NCBI GenBank assembly: GCA_016987375.1
Contig: PJRA01000263.1
Coordinates: 5,975,478 to 6,039,477, forward strand
DNA from: Brachionus koreanus
Lineage: Eukaryota > Rotifera > Eurotatoria > Ploima > Brachionidae
Direction of reading: 5' to 3'
DNA length: 64,000 bases
In this document: in pieces, positions 9,361 through 21,630 of the stretch
How positions within the stretch are numbered: position 1 is the stretch's first letter
Layout: each line of letters opens with the position of its first letter
Made by a program: the position numbers and the translations under genes
Notes under the pieces: model-generated
What the model was told of the DNA's origin: nothing
Database searches by the model: none
What the model saw: the letters and a program-made list of their open reading frames with translations, nothing else

Positions 9361-11016
9361 AAGATTTCTATTTATCAAAATAGGAGCAATTTTTGTTTAG
9401 TTTGTATTTGAATTTCACAATACCAAAAAGTGGTGTAGAAAAAAACTATGTGGTACTATTTGGCAGAATTTTTATCTTTAATTTTTATTTTTTCAAAAAG
9501 AAAAATTTTTTTTTCATTTGCATTTAAAATTCACATCATTCAATAAGTCATTAATATAAGAAAATTTTTTCATAGTATTTGTTTTATTCCCTTTTTTAGA
9601 TATTAATTGACAAATTTTGATTAAATATTAAAAAAAGCTTGTTTTTCAGATTTTCGACTTTTTTTATTAAATTCATTTTTTACCATCAAGTTCGATTACT
9701 TTTAGAATTATTTTAGAAAATCAATTAAAGGTTTTTATTTTTCTTAACTTAAAAACTCATTCGTTTGTTATAATCCGTTGCTTCAGTCGAATAAAAAAAA
9801 ATCAATAATTATTTTTGAAATAATTTTAAAACAAAATTTTTACCTTATTTTTATTAAAAATGATCACTAAAATAATACTGAAATCTTGAAATTTTATTCC
9901 ACTCTAATGAATCTATTAAACTGTTGTTTAGAATAAACTTAAATTGTTTTTATCAAAATTAAATTAAAACTTTTATTTCCCAAATCTTTTTTTAATTTTA
10001 ATAATTTATTGAGTTGCTTCAAAGCTTCTATTAGTATATTTCTAGTTATACAAGTATTTTAAAATGCTCGTATTTTAATTCAAAATTTTAAGCCTTTAAT
10101 TATTGAATTAAGTTATAAATCATTGAATAAGGTTTTATTCATTTCAAGTTAAATTTATTCAACAAGATAAAAATTAAATATTATAAATCAAATTTTTATT
10201 TTTAAGCTCTATTTATTAAGCTTTTATATCTTTCTAAGATTTTTCACAAATATAAAGCTCTTTTTTTAAATATTAATTTTAGCAAAGTAACTGTGAAGCA
10301 AATTTAAATCATAAATTCTTTTTAGATTCACTATTATAATGTTATATTGCTCTCTTTCCGAAATTTTTTTTCATATTTTTGTGGAAGCTTTATTTCAAAC
10401 ACTATTTAGCTTAAAAAATTAAGGAGATAAAATTCTGGGTTTTTAAACAAAGCCAAATATGAAAATCAAGTGATTTTAATTTTTGTTTCAAATATACAAC
10501 AATATTTTAACAAATAACCCCAAAGGTGTTATTGAAATAATGAACAAATAAATTAATTTTTTTTAGCTTATCATAAGTTTTATCGATTTGGTCAACTTTT
10601 TTTTATATTGTTTTAAAATTATTTAATAACTATAGTAAATAAATAATATTTTTTTATCTTTTCTAAAGCAAATGCTTAAAATGTGTTGTATACTAACTTA
10701 AAGTAGATGACTTTGAAAATATCCATTTGCTCTTTTTAAAACTTAAAGTCAAACAAAAATGATAATTATAATTTAAATTTCTTTTTCATAAATATCAAAT
10801 GAGGACAATTTTTTTTTTAAAGATTGTCTTTCATTAAACCCAAATTTTGTAACCAATTTTATTTCTATTTATTTTCGTCTATATTACTGTCAAATATGTG
10901 TATTAAAAAGAATCAAGAAAATTAATTTTTTAAATATTTACTTTTTTATAGAAACAGTTTTCTAAAATCATTTTTTAAAAGTTAAATAAAGATTTTAGGA
11001 TTAGATTAATCGGAAG
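9361..11016. other. AT-rich intergenic stretch before the aquaporin
   Basis: No exon or repeat with clear ends seen. It presumably contains the aquaporin promoter. Confidence 0.5.
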
Positions 11017-12532
11017 ATGCAAGCGTGTAGATCAGACCTAATTGAAGAAATTGACGCAGAAAGTATTATGGGTACCAGCGATTCGGCTATGAAACAGAAA
11101 TTAGATGAGAATAGTGAAAGTAATAAAATAATTCAAAATAAAAAATCGTACGAATTTAAGGCGCCTTTAATTGTTGAAGAAGATTTAGATAAAAATGAGC
11201 AAAAGGTAAAATTTACTTCGGGAAAAATATTTGACTCAGAGCAATTAGAGCCATTGATAAAAAATTCTGATCAAATGAATCGTTTTAAAATAACTCAAGT
11301 CAAAGATACAAAAAATTTGCTGGATATTCATGAAGATGAGGCAGAATTTCTAATTAACAATAAAGGTGTGCTCATCCGTAAAAGTCCAAGTAATATAGCC
11401 AAAAGTAAATTCTAACATTTTTAAATTTAAATTTAAAAATTAATTTTTTCATTAGATGGAGATTCAAAGCCAATAAATTTCAAGTACAACAAAGATGCTA
11501 GATCTCTTGAATGTAAGCATTTTTTTTAGCTGAATCAGATTAATTATTATCTAGTTTAGTTTCAATAAACATTGGAAACAAGGCAAATCCACGGGAAAAA
11601 AGCTGTTTTAGTCAATTAAAATGTTGCTCGTTTTATCAAGCTCTTTTTGCTGAATTTTTGGGAACTTATCTTTTAGTTCTTTTTGTCATTGGTTTTGGCT
11701 TACCAATATCTGATTCAGATTCTTTACCACCAGAAATTAATGGTTGTCTTGGATCAGGTTTAATTGTACTAAAAACAAAAATTTTTTTTATTTAAAATTG
11801 TAAAATAATTCTAAAATTCAAGGTTGCTTCTTTAGTTTGGGGTTTTGGTCATGTTGGCGGTGCACATATTAACCCAGCTGTTTCGCTGGCATTATTTGCT
11901 ACTGGTGAAACTAATCTGATTAGAGCAATTTTTTATATTGCATGTCAATTATTGGGTTCGGTATTGGGTGCTCTTACATTGCTTGAATTGATTCCTAGCT
12001 ATCTTTATACATCACAATTATCTAAGAATAATATTGCAAATTCTTCTTTGCTAAGACTAAAACGAGATTTTAATTTTACAAAATTTCTAGAAGAACCAGC
12101 TGTTCCTCTTCCCATCAAATATGCAAATATTGGAGTGACACTATTGAACGAACAAATAACTCCGATTCAAGGATTTCTTGTTGAGGCTATAATTACTTTC
12201 ATTCTAGTATTTACAATATTTGCTTGCATTGATAAAAAAAGAAATGATCTCGGAGGATCGTTTCCATTGACGATTGGCTTTGCTGTAACAATTGGCGCAT
12301 TATTTGGTGTAATAATTAGCACTGAATATCTTATTCTAAATGATTAATTTTCAATTTTTAGGGAAAATTCACGGGCGGTTCAATGAATCCTGCCAGAAGT
12401 TTTGGGCCCGCTTTCATCGCTCAAAATTGGTCAAATCACTGGATTTATTGGGCAGGACCTATCACTGGGGCTTTAATTGCTGGATTTTTGTATAAGCTCT
12501 TAAGTATAAAACAAAAAAAATCAAAAAACTAA
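11017..12532 (+). CDS. Aquaporin (MIP family) with atypical ar/R filter, five exons
   Basis: Exons 11017-11404, 11456-11512, 11560-11765, 11823-12308 and 12362-12532 give 435 residues. Aquaporins are tetrameric membrane channels for water or small neutral solutes. An unusually long cytoplasmic N-terminus (about 165 residues, charged) precedes the first helix [20 protein letters not shown]. The two NPA boxes are seen: [13 protein letters not shown] (N234) and [13 protein letters not shown] (N388, R391). At the three other aromatic/arginine filter positions, ungapped alignment with AQP1/AQP4 places Ser214, Ala376 and Gly385 where classical aquaporins have Phe, His and Cys. This predicts a wide filter, so substrate should not be assumed to be water only. 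Poly(A) signal AATAAA follows at about 12588. Upstream 5' exons cannot be excluded. Confidence 0.92.
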
Positions 12533-14068
12533 AACAATATGTATTTTTTATAGGTTTGAAAAATTTTTCTTAATTTATATTTTCATCAATAAAATCATTG
12601 AGTTTATTCAAATAAATAAATTATTTTAGCAAATTTATAGATAAACCTTTTTAATCCTTCAAATAAAAAGACTAGGTACAATTATGACCTGTTAACCTAA
12701 ATTTAAATATCTATTCGAATATGGATCTAATTGTATGCAAACATAAATTAACTATGTTCACATCGTTTTTTTCTTTGTAAATAAGTTAAATTTTAACAAT
12801 ACCTATGGGAACAAAGACAAGCATGGAATTTATTTTTTAAATTTGTTAAACATACATCAATATTAGTATCAGATCAATATTGATTTGGAATGAAAGAAAT
12901 TATTTTAATGAAATTTCATAGGAAATTAAAATGGAAAATATTCGTTTTGCATGATATTTAAAGTTTACAAAAATATAGACAAAAAAGAAAATAAATCTTT
13001 TTTTTTTATAAAAATGATTATCTCTAAAATATGTCTCATCAATGTTATTTTTTTTCAGATATTTAAGTTACATTAGCAAAAAAATCTTTTAAAAATCAAT
13101 GTTTCATTAATATTATTAATTATATTTGCATTAATGTAGCATAATAATCATTCTTGAAAAAACATTAAAAAAAAAATAATTTGAAATTTTTAAATTGTTT
13201 ATTAAATTGATATTATTACAATGGTTAGAAATAAAGAAAGATAGAAAAAGTATGAAAACAGAAAACTTGAAATACAAATTATTAAATTTATTATATTGTT
13301 CTTAATTCTTTTCCCTTGACTATATATATTTCAGATTATATAATTTAAAATATTATTTTTGACTAATTGCTCATTTAAAAGAAATTTTAATTTTATTTTA
13401 AATTTTTAAATCTAAATATATGAAAATCTAAAAATGTAAAATTATTTTCATTTTGCCTATTGATAAATATGTAATAAAATTTTAAAAAGAAAACCCTTGT
13501 TTATCTATGTTCACATACATATTTCTATTTAGGCTAAAAAGACAATTAAATGATTAAATGAATAATAGAAAAAAAAAAGGGTTTTAAGTCGAGTTATGGT
13601 GGTATTTTGTGTTATATTTTGTGCCTTTGTTTTCTATTTTCTCATGTGTTTCGATTCTTTTGATTATTCTATCGAACATCTTGTTGGGCATTTTGTTTTG
13701 TTTTTCCCTACTTTTACTCCTAAATGAATTTTCTCTAGTGTGGTTGGCCTAGTTAATCTGTAGAGTTCTTGTTTTTCAAAGTCATCTCTTAGAGCTCGTA
13801 TACATTTTTGTTCTATACTGTCTTTGTAGATCTTTGTTCTTGCTTTTTTGTTTTTAATTCATTTAATTTTTTAAAAATATTTTCAATAAACAATGAATTA
13901 ATCTTATGTATTTTATCTAAAATCTAATTATTTGGTTAAAAATATTACAAATTAATTTGACTGAACACACATTTATTTTCTCACTTAATTATTAACTTGT
14001 TTAAACTTTTAATTTTTTTTTAAATATTTTTAAACTAAAAAAAAATAATTAATATTTAATATTTTTTT
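12533..14068. other. Gene-poor stretch with one possible coding relic
   Basis: Mostly A/T runs. On the minus strand at about 13675-13865 there are about 58 open codons of better quality (YKDSIEQKCIRALRDDFEKQ, then ELYRLTRPTTLEKIHLGVKV) in locally less AT-rich DNA. I do not recognise it; a retroelement relic is the simplest guess. Confidence 0.35.
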
Positions 14069-14310
14069 TGTCGGTCCTGTGGTGTAGTGGTTAGAACACC
14101 CGACATCCAATCAGAAGGTCGTGGGTTCGAATCCTCATCCAGTCCGGCTGCAAACGCGTTGGGTTAACTACCCGACCGTCCAAGACATTTCAAGTTACAA
14201 AGAAATCAAGAAAAACGAAAGAAACTCAAGGGAAAAATCGACTTGAGTGGAAATCAAAAGTAATGACCCTATGCTCCACAAGGAGTGAATAAGGAAAAAA
14301 AAAAAAAAAA
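14069..14310 (+). mobile_element. tRNA-derived SINE
   Basis: The head resembles a tRNA gene with both internal Pol III promoter boxes: A box TGGTGTAGTGG (14079-14089) and B box GGTTCGAATCC (14124-14134). The acceptor and T stems do not pair properly, so it is not a functional tRNA. A unique body of about 150 bp follows, ending in GAATAAGG plus a run of 17 A (14294-14310). Imperfect target-site duplications of the type AATATTTTTT flank it (before 14069 and at about 14309-14318). Confidence 0.8.
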
Positions 14311-17300
14311 TATTTTTTATTAATTGAATTTTAAATTAAGTTTTTAATGAAATCGACCATAAATAAAAATTTGAAAATCAATTGTTTTTTGCCCAATTTA
14401 TAAAAAAAAAAGTCGAGTTGCAAATTTTACGCAACCTAAGTTTATTTACTAGTCTAATCTTTTTGAATGCTTATTTTAATATGTTTGATTGATTTGTTCA
14501 ATGATAAAATCTTGAATTTTCTCATAAATTATCTACTCGTTCGATAAATCACTCATCAATAATCTTTTGGTCGAATAATTACCAATCATTAGAATAGAAG
14601 GAAATATTTAAATTTAAAATTAAATTTAATTAAGTTTGATAAAAATATTAATCGATCCGATCATAAGATAAAATAAAATATGATAGAATATTCAAATAAA
14701 ATTCGCGCTTCATTGCTTCAACGATTGATTTCAAACTTTCACTCACTAAAAGCGATTCAAATAAAAAACAAATGCTAATCAAAATAATCTTTTATATTTA
14801 CATCTATAATAATCTTTCGAGCATTTGGATGGCTTCCAACCTGAAATGAGGTTATTTGAAACCTCGGTCATAAAATAAGAATTAGTCAAAATAGCATAAA
14901 AGTCCATCTCATAGAAAAAACGAAACCAAAGGGTTTTAATAAAATATTTTTTCAACTAATTCTGATTCTTTTTTATATAACCTTTTTATTTTATTAATTA
15001 TTTTTTACTAGTCAAATTCTATACGATTCGCTGCCTTTTATTATGTTATTGTAAGTCAATTTTAGCCAAATACTGTTTTTGCAGTCCTTTAAGCAACAAA
15101 AAAATCTAATTGATTTATTTCGCGTATTTTATTGACTAGCCTAGACCATTTGTGAGATATTAAAATTAAATATGCATATTCAAAAGACAATTAATATTCA
15201 AGTCAAATATTTTTAAGTCAACATTCGTATTTCAATTAAAATTTACAATAATTTAGGAATACAATCTAACGTTTTTGATCTATGAAAAAGATATTACATT
15301 ATTTTTTAATTTCAATTTCATTTATTTTTACAAATAAGCGTTTAATTGAAAATTAAATAAGATTTATTCAAGTTATGAGCGTTTTATTTTCATATACTTA
15401 GTTTACTTTTTTATTATCAATAATTTATCTAAAAGAATGCAGTGTTTCAGAATTGACCATCAAGATTAATTAATAAACAAGAATCAATTTTCTCAATTTT
15501 TATAATTTATTTTAAATTCTATAAGTTTTTAACCTATACGTAAAATGATAAATTGACTTCAAGGTTTTTGGATAATATTTTATCCATGATATTTAGCCTT
15601 AGATTAGAATCTAAAGATCTAGATCTAATTAATTCCGGTTTTAGCTTTAAAACCTTACTTTTATATCATAATTTGCAATTTAATTTTTTTTTGTTGGGAA
15701 ATCTCTAAGTCAAATATGCTCTTAATTTGTACTATTAATTAGATAAATTTATCTAATTTAATGAAATTTTAAAAAGTGTATGTACATCAGTTGAATAATT
15801 TGTCTTAAGATTGTTAATCTAGTTTAAATAATAATATTAGGATTTAAATTTAAAAGGTGAAAATCAAACAAAATTTGAGAATTTTTAAAATTTGACATGA
15901 TCCCTAAAGGAGCAATACTTATACTAAAAATATTCAATAGCTAATGTTGAAAACCATGCACAGCTAAACTTAGATCTTAACGAATTCATGTTGCACGAAA
16001 CAAATAACAATCCCAAATTTAGTTCATTGTTCCAAAACTTTAATATTTTCCTAAATGGAAGATAGTTCTGGGTAAATACGCTTAACCAACAGCTATATTT
16101 ATCTTCATGTTTTTTATTTTTTCTTTGATTTTTATTCTAAACACATTTAAACAATTTTTGATCCTTTTTTAATAATCGTTAGGCTAAAAAGAAGGACTTT
16201 GTTCCATTCTGAGTAGCCTGAGGTTTTCCCTCAAACAAATAAAATATAATAATAATAATGTTGAAATCATGTCTGTATAGAAAAAGATTAGGCACTTTTT
16301 CTGAGCTAAGTGTAAAAAAATTTATTCATTGCTTTTGTGAGAGAACAATTTTATTTTATTAAAATTAAAATTTATAAAAAATTCGAATTTTTTATATGCG
16401 CTATCATCATTAGAATTAAGAAAAAACTTTATTTTAAGACAAAATAAATTGATTTATTGTCACGTCAAGCAAACACAATCAAAAAAGATTTGAGATGCCT
16501 GTAGATGCTTTTACCAGACTGACTAATACAAATAACTAAGTTCATTAACTAAATTTTATCATACTTTTTTTTTATACTTAAATTATTTTTCTTTCTTTTT
16601 TATATTTAAAATTTTATATTCAATTTTAAGTAACAATTGGGTTTAAACGAAGACGTAAGCCATTCGAACAAACCTAGTAACCTGCCCAAATTAAATTTTT
16701 AATAAAATAACAAAATAAATAAATTGATATTTATTTGCTGTTAAGAGTATTCAAAAACCAATTTTATTCATGTAAAAAAGTCAAAACAAAATTTTCAAGC
16801 AGTAATTTAAAAATTGTTGTTAATCATTAAGTAGTATTAGGTTAAAGTATCCTAAAAATATTTTGATGAATATTTTTTTAAGAATTTGAATTGGATTCAA
16901 AATTAAATTAAAAGATTAAATCTAATTGTTGTTGTAGTTGTAAAAAAATAATTTTTGATCGAATTTTAAGCTTGGATTAAGCAATTTAAGCCGAATAGAG
17001 CCTCTTGATGTGTTCAAGTGAGTCTGCGGTCGAATAATTGGAATAAAAAACCTATTAAAACTAATCAATCTTAGCATTTCGTTCGCTTAAAATTGATTTA
17101 TGAAGTTTTGAAACAAAATTTCCATCGACTTTCATTCTTTACGTCCAGAACGCATTAATTTTGAACGCAGACGCTAAAGTAGCTCGTTATAAAGAAATAT
17201 TTTAACAAAAAAATTAAGTTTCGGATAGAAATTAATTGCTTTCGTTCTTAAATTTTCTTAAATATCAGGTTAATGATAAGCCAATGAATCAGATCTATTC

Positions 17301-20300
17301 GTCTAGGAGACAAGCTCGTTCATTTTTTGTATAGTTTGTAGGTATCGACTCAATGTCTCTATCAAACTTTGACGGTCATTAACCATCATGGCTCGAAGAA
17401 GAAGCTACTAGATATTTAAGCAGTGAATAATTAAATTTTCCACTTCACTTAACTCAAAAAGAAAAAATATTAATTTAAAACTAATTGTTTTACTTTTACG
17501 GTTAAAAATTTCATTTAATTTCACAAATGATATCTTGAATATAAATAATTGTGAACTACTCCAAGCGTTAGATTCAATTAAAATAAAGAGTTTTTTATTT
17601 TCAAATATTGGATCAAAGTTAATTTTAATCTTCGGATAAGTTGAAATAATACAATGGTCATTAACTGGCATTAGCTCACTTTGTCCGAGGGTGTTTAATT
17701 TAATTAATTTTGCTGTACCTCAAGCTATTTAGTACAAGTAGAAAATTTTATTTTTAATTTTTTTTTCTATACTTTTAACGCGAGTCACCATGTCAAAAGT
17801 TTTTTGCCTATCATTATTAAAATTCAAAAAAAAAAAATTCAATTTAATCGGGATTAAAACTGTGTTTTTTCTTAAGGAAGATAAGAGCTATTTTTTTGTT
17901 AGGAAATTATTAAAATTAAATTTTGACAATATAATTTGAGATTAAATTAGATTATCAAGTTTTAATTTAGAAAAAGTAAATAAAATTACGCCAAGTAAAA
18001 ATACATAACAATATAAGGATCAGGTTATAATTATCTCCTATTTCAAATTTTTATTATTTTTTTGATTGACAAATAAAGTTACTAAATCTCTTGAAATTTA
18101 AAAGAGTAGCCTTGTATAATTGTATAATTTTTAGCTCTAAAATATGGTTATCTTTTAGACTGCAATTTACATAGCCTCTTAAAGTTCTGAATTTAATTTT
18201 CTATATTTAGTTAAAAGAGCATGATTTTAAAAAAGTTTTCTATTAAGAATTCAATTAGAAATTATAATGAGAAATAAACGGCTTAAGCGTTCGTAATGAT
18301 TTACCAAAATAAATTAAAAAAAAAATCTTTTGATCAGCGGAATGTAATATTTTTCTGAAAATATCGAATATCACTTTAAACTCAGTGGTGGGTTAACAGT
18401 ATTTTTGAAAAAAAAATCGGAATATTTAACAAAACTATTTTAAATTAGAATTTTTTTTTAGATATAAACTTATTTTTATTCAAACAAAATGCTAAGCTCT
18501 AAATAGTTTGCAATAAAACATTGATGTTTTTTCAAGAATTTTTATGCTTCTATGAAACAACACACATTTTACATATTTTTTTTGTTGCTGACTGCTCTAA
18601 ACATATTAGTTTTATGAAAAATATTTTATGACCATAGACTGGTCGAATTTATTCGATTGTTATCTTTGTGGGAGTTTGGTGAAATTAGTTGAAACAAGTC
18701 GTAGCAATTATTTTTATTTCTCTATTAGCCTACAGTTATTAAAAAATTTAAAAAAAAAACTATCAATTATGGCCATATTAGAGCCAATTTTAAACTGGCC
18801 TTGAGCATTGGCAAAGTCAAAATAGAAAGCTTATTTGCTTTAAATTAACTTCATTTATTTGTATTCAACGGTCCTTTCTATTTAGCTTGGGATTATCTAT
18901 TATTTAGTTTAATTAGCCGAAGTCTTACAATTTAAGGTCGTTTATTTCGATTAAAATCGATTCAATATTTGTAAATTTTCGCTTGATGTGCCTTTTGGCT
19001 AAGCACTTAGTTTCTTCAACTGGAATAATTCTAAACGCTTAAATTTGTGTTAACATGTTACTAGGCTTTTGTTTATTTCTACCGAGGCTTCTTTATTCTA
19101 AATCAAAGAAAATAAGTATTGAAATTTCAAAAAATAAGGTTTTTTTTACATGTTATCAATGTTATTTTTTTGTGAAAAATCTGGATTACTATTATCTGAT
19201 TTGTAGGACCCCACACAGTGAAAGAGAGATTAATACTAGCTTTTTAATGATTGCTTCGTTTGTGCAGACACTCTTCGCTTCTTCAGATCAGGTGAAAACT
19301 TATCTGCCATTTGATTAAATATCGAGTGGGTTATGATAGGCAAAAATTAGGAGATGGCCTCGAATTTAAAAAATTGTTAAAAGCGGCGCATTATGCAATC
19401 AGATGCAACATTAAAAATATATATAGAAAACTTAGGAATAAAATTCAGGTCATTTGAGATTTTAAAAAAAATAACCAAAGATTATTGCCAAAATTGTTTA
19501 TTTGTGTTCCAAACTGAATAGCCTATGAATTATTTGTTTTATTTTTTCACCTATTAAACAATGTTTTTCATTTGAATTGAAATTTTAAATTTTATTGTTT
19601 AAGCTTTAAAATAGTTAGTCTTCCAAAGTTAATAATATGCTTGTGTTTTATAAATAGCTGGCTTTAGAATTAAATATCCTATGGTGTTTTTTCATCTAAA
19701 GTATTTTCAGAGTGCAAAGAAATATTTCAGATAAATCTAGGAAAATAAATATTTGAATTGCTTGTTAAAAGCGCACGGATGAATAGTCAATATTCGTTGT
19801 TCAAGCTTGAAAACAAGACCGACAAAGTTGAGCAAAAATTTTACTCATCTTTAATCGATTTATTTCAAAATAATTTCTGATAACCAGTTGATATTTATTA
19901 AAGTAATCAATGTAAGACTGCAAATATCCTGTAGGGTAGCGGATATTTTTCAAATCGAGCATATTTATTTGTTTTGAACCGATTTATTGTAGTTCTGCTG
20001 CCAAAACAACTATTAGGCTCTATTCCCTTGATTTAAATAAAATTTTGTTTTAAATAAATACAATCGAATTTCGGAACAAAAATAACCATTCGAGACATAT
20101 TTAGAAAATAGTATAATCCGGGTACGCATTGCAACAAGCCTATACAAATAGCTCAACTTGTCATTTGGCAAGCAAATTCAACTGGCTTGTGTTTGTTAAA
20201 GCTAGAATAAAAAAGATGTATTTGCTTAATAAATGAAATATTTTCTTCTAACTAGAAGTCAATCAATCATCAGCACGATTTGAACAAATAAAGCGTATTT

Positions 20301-21630
20301 CAATCAAATCCATTCATGGTTAGTGATTGAAAGATTTTTTCGGTGATATTGAGATTCAAATACCTCTTAATGTAGAAACTGTAAAAAAATAATTTTCTTC
20401 TTAAAATAATATACGAAGAGGATATATTAGGGATCAACTCTAATACCCAATTTTTAGCTCTCAATTCAAATAGTTTTTTCATACAGACTTAAAGCTGTTT
20501 GAGTCTATCGTTGAAAAATAAAAAACATTTTCTCTAGACAAATATTAACTTGTCTACGTCCTGATGTTTCACTTTTTATTTACTATTTTAAATAAAGAAA
20601 AGAGAAGAAAATATAATCAATTTTTTTCTTCTTGCTAATTAAAGCAATGGTCATTCTAAAAAAGACTGGCTTTGATCTTGGCGAAAGTTTATCATCAAAT
20701 TCTCGAAAGTGCTTAATATAATTGATAAGAAACTGCATATTTTTTTTCAAATTTCAAGTTGAAACAAAACTTAAGGTAAAGCTGTAATAAAGTATCAAAT
20801 TGAGACGAAAGTCAGTCAAGAGAAGACTTGAAGCAGAATATTAGCATCATTCAAAATAAATTTAAACTCAATTAAGTTTGGTTTTTTCGGCCAAATAAAA
20901 AAATTGAAAAATATAATTTAGGACGTCAGTTCATTAAAATAAACTATCTTAAATATTTTAGATTTTTAGCCTCTATTCATTTGAACTTTATTCCAAAGAA
21001 AATGATAAAGAAAATTTAAAGTTAGATCAATAAGATACTAGCTAAAATAAAATTAAATAGACAATTTTTATTGATCTCCTTGAGGCTTTTTCTTTTGAGC
21101 AATTATTTAAATTATTTTCAGAAAAACTTGAAGATATTAAGAATAGTCTTTGGATACATTTTTAAAAAGGCAAATATTTATTTTTTTGTGATTCAATCGT
21201 ATTTGTAGCACTTCATTTTAGACGACTAGAATTGATAAAATTGGTTAAATTTATATAAAAAAAAACCCAAAAAATAAAATTATTTAGAAGTTGAATTAAT
21301 AGTTGAAAATAAAATAAAAATTAATCATTTTTATTTGAGTCGAAAATAAACATTTAGAAATTTTTATTCAAATTTTTTTTAATGAAAAAAAAATCCCTAC
21401 TGATAAAGCTTTATAATAATTTCTATCAAATGACTAATGTTTAAATAGTTTAAATTTTAGATAATTTTTTTTAGATTTTTTTTTTTTTCAATCTTCAAAT
21501 GTTTATTATTCATGTTTAGTTTAAAATTTAATTGCATAAGAAATTTTTTTACATTGAAAAATTTATTGTTTTTTTTTTTTCACTTTTAGATAAATAAAAT
21601 GCTGTTTTGGATCAAATTTAGAATATAGCA
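14311..21630. other. 7.3-kb gene-poor AT-rich stretch
   Basis: Short chance frames only (for example at 17408-17671 and 19055-19318), without splice context or recognisable motifs. The last part, ending in a polypyrimidine run and TTTTAG at about 21590, looks like an acceptor for a 5' UTR intron of the Toll-like gene. Confidence 0.5.

Noticed and set aside
14071..14145. tRNA gene candidate
   Set aside because: The promoter boxes are good, but the acceptor and T stems do not pair and a SINE body with poly(A) follows.
17408..17671. 87-codon minus-strand frame
   Set aside because: Only an A/T-driven open stretch (Ile/Phe/Lys-rich), no splice context or motif.
19055..19318. 87-codon plus-strand frame with a hydrophobic start
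   Set aside because: Phe/Leu/Lys composition expected from AT-rich DNA; no partner exon or family.
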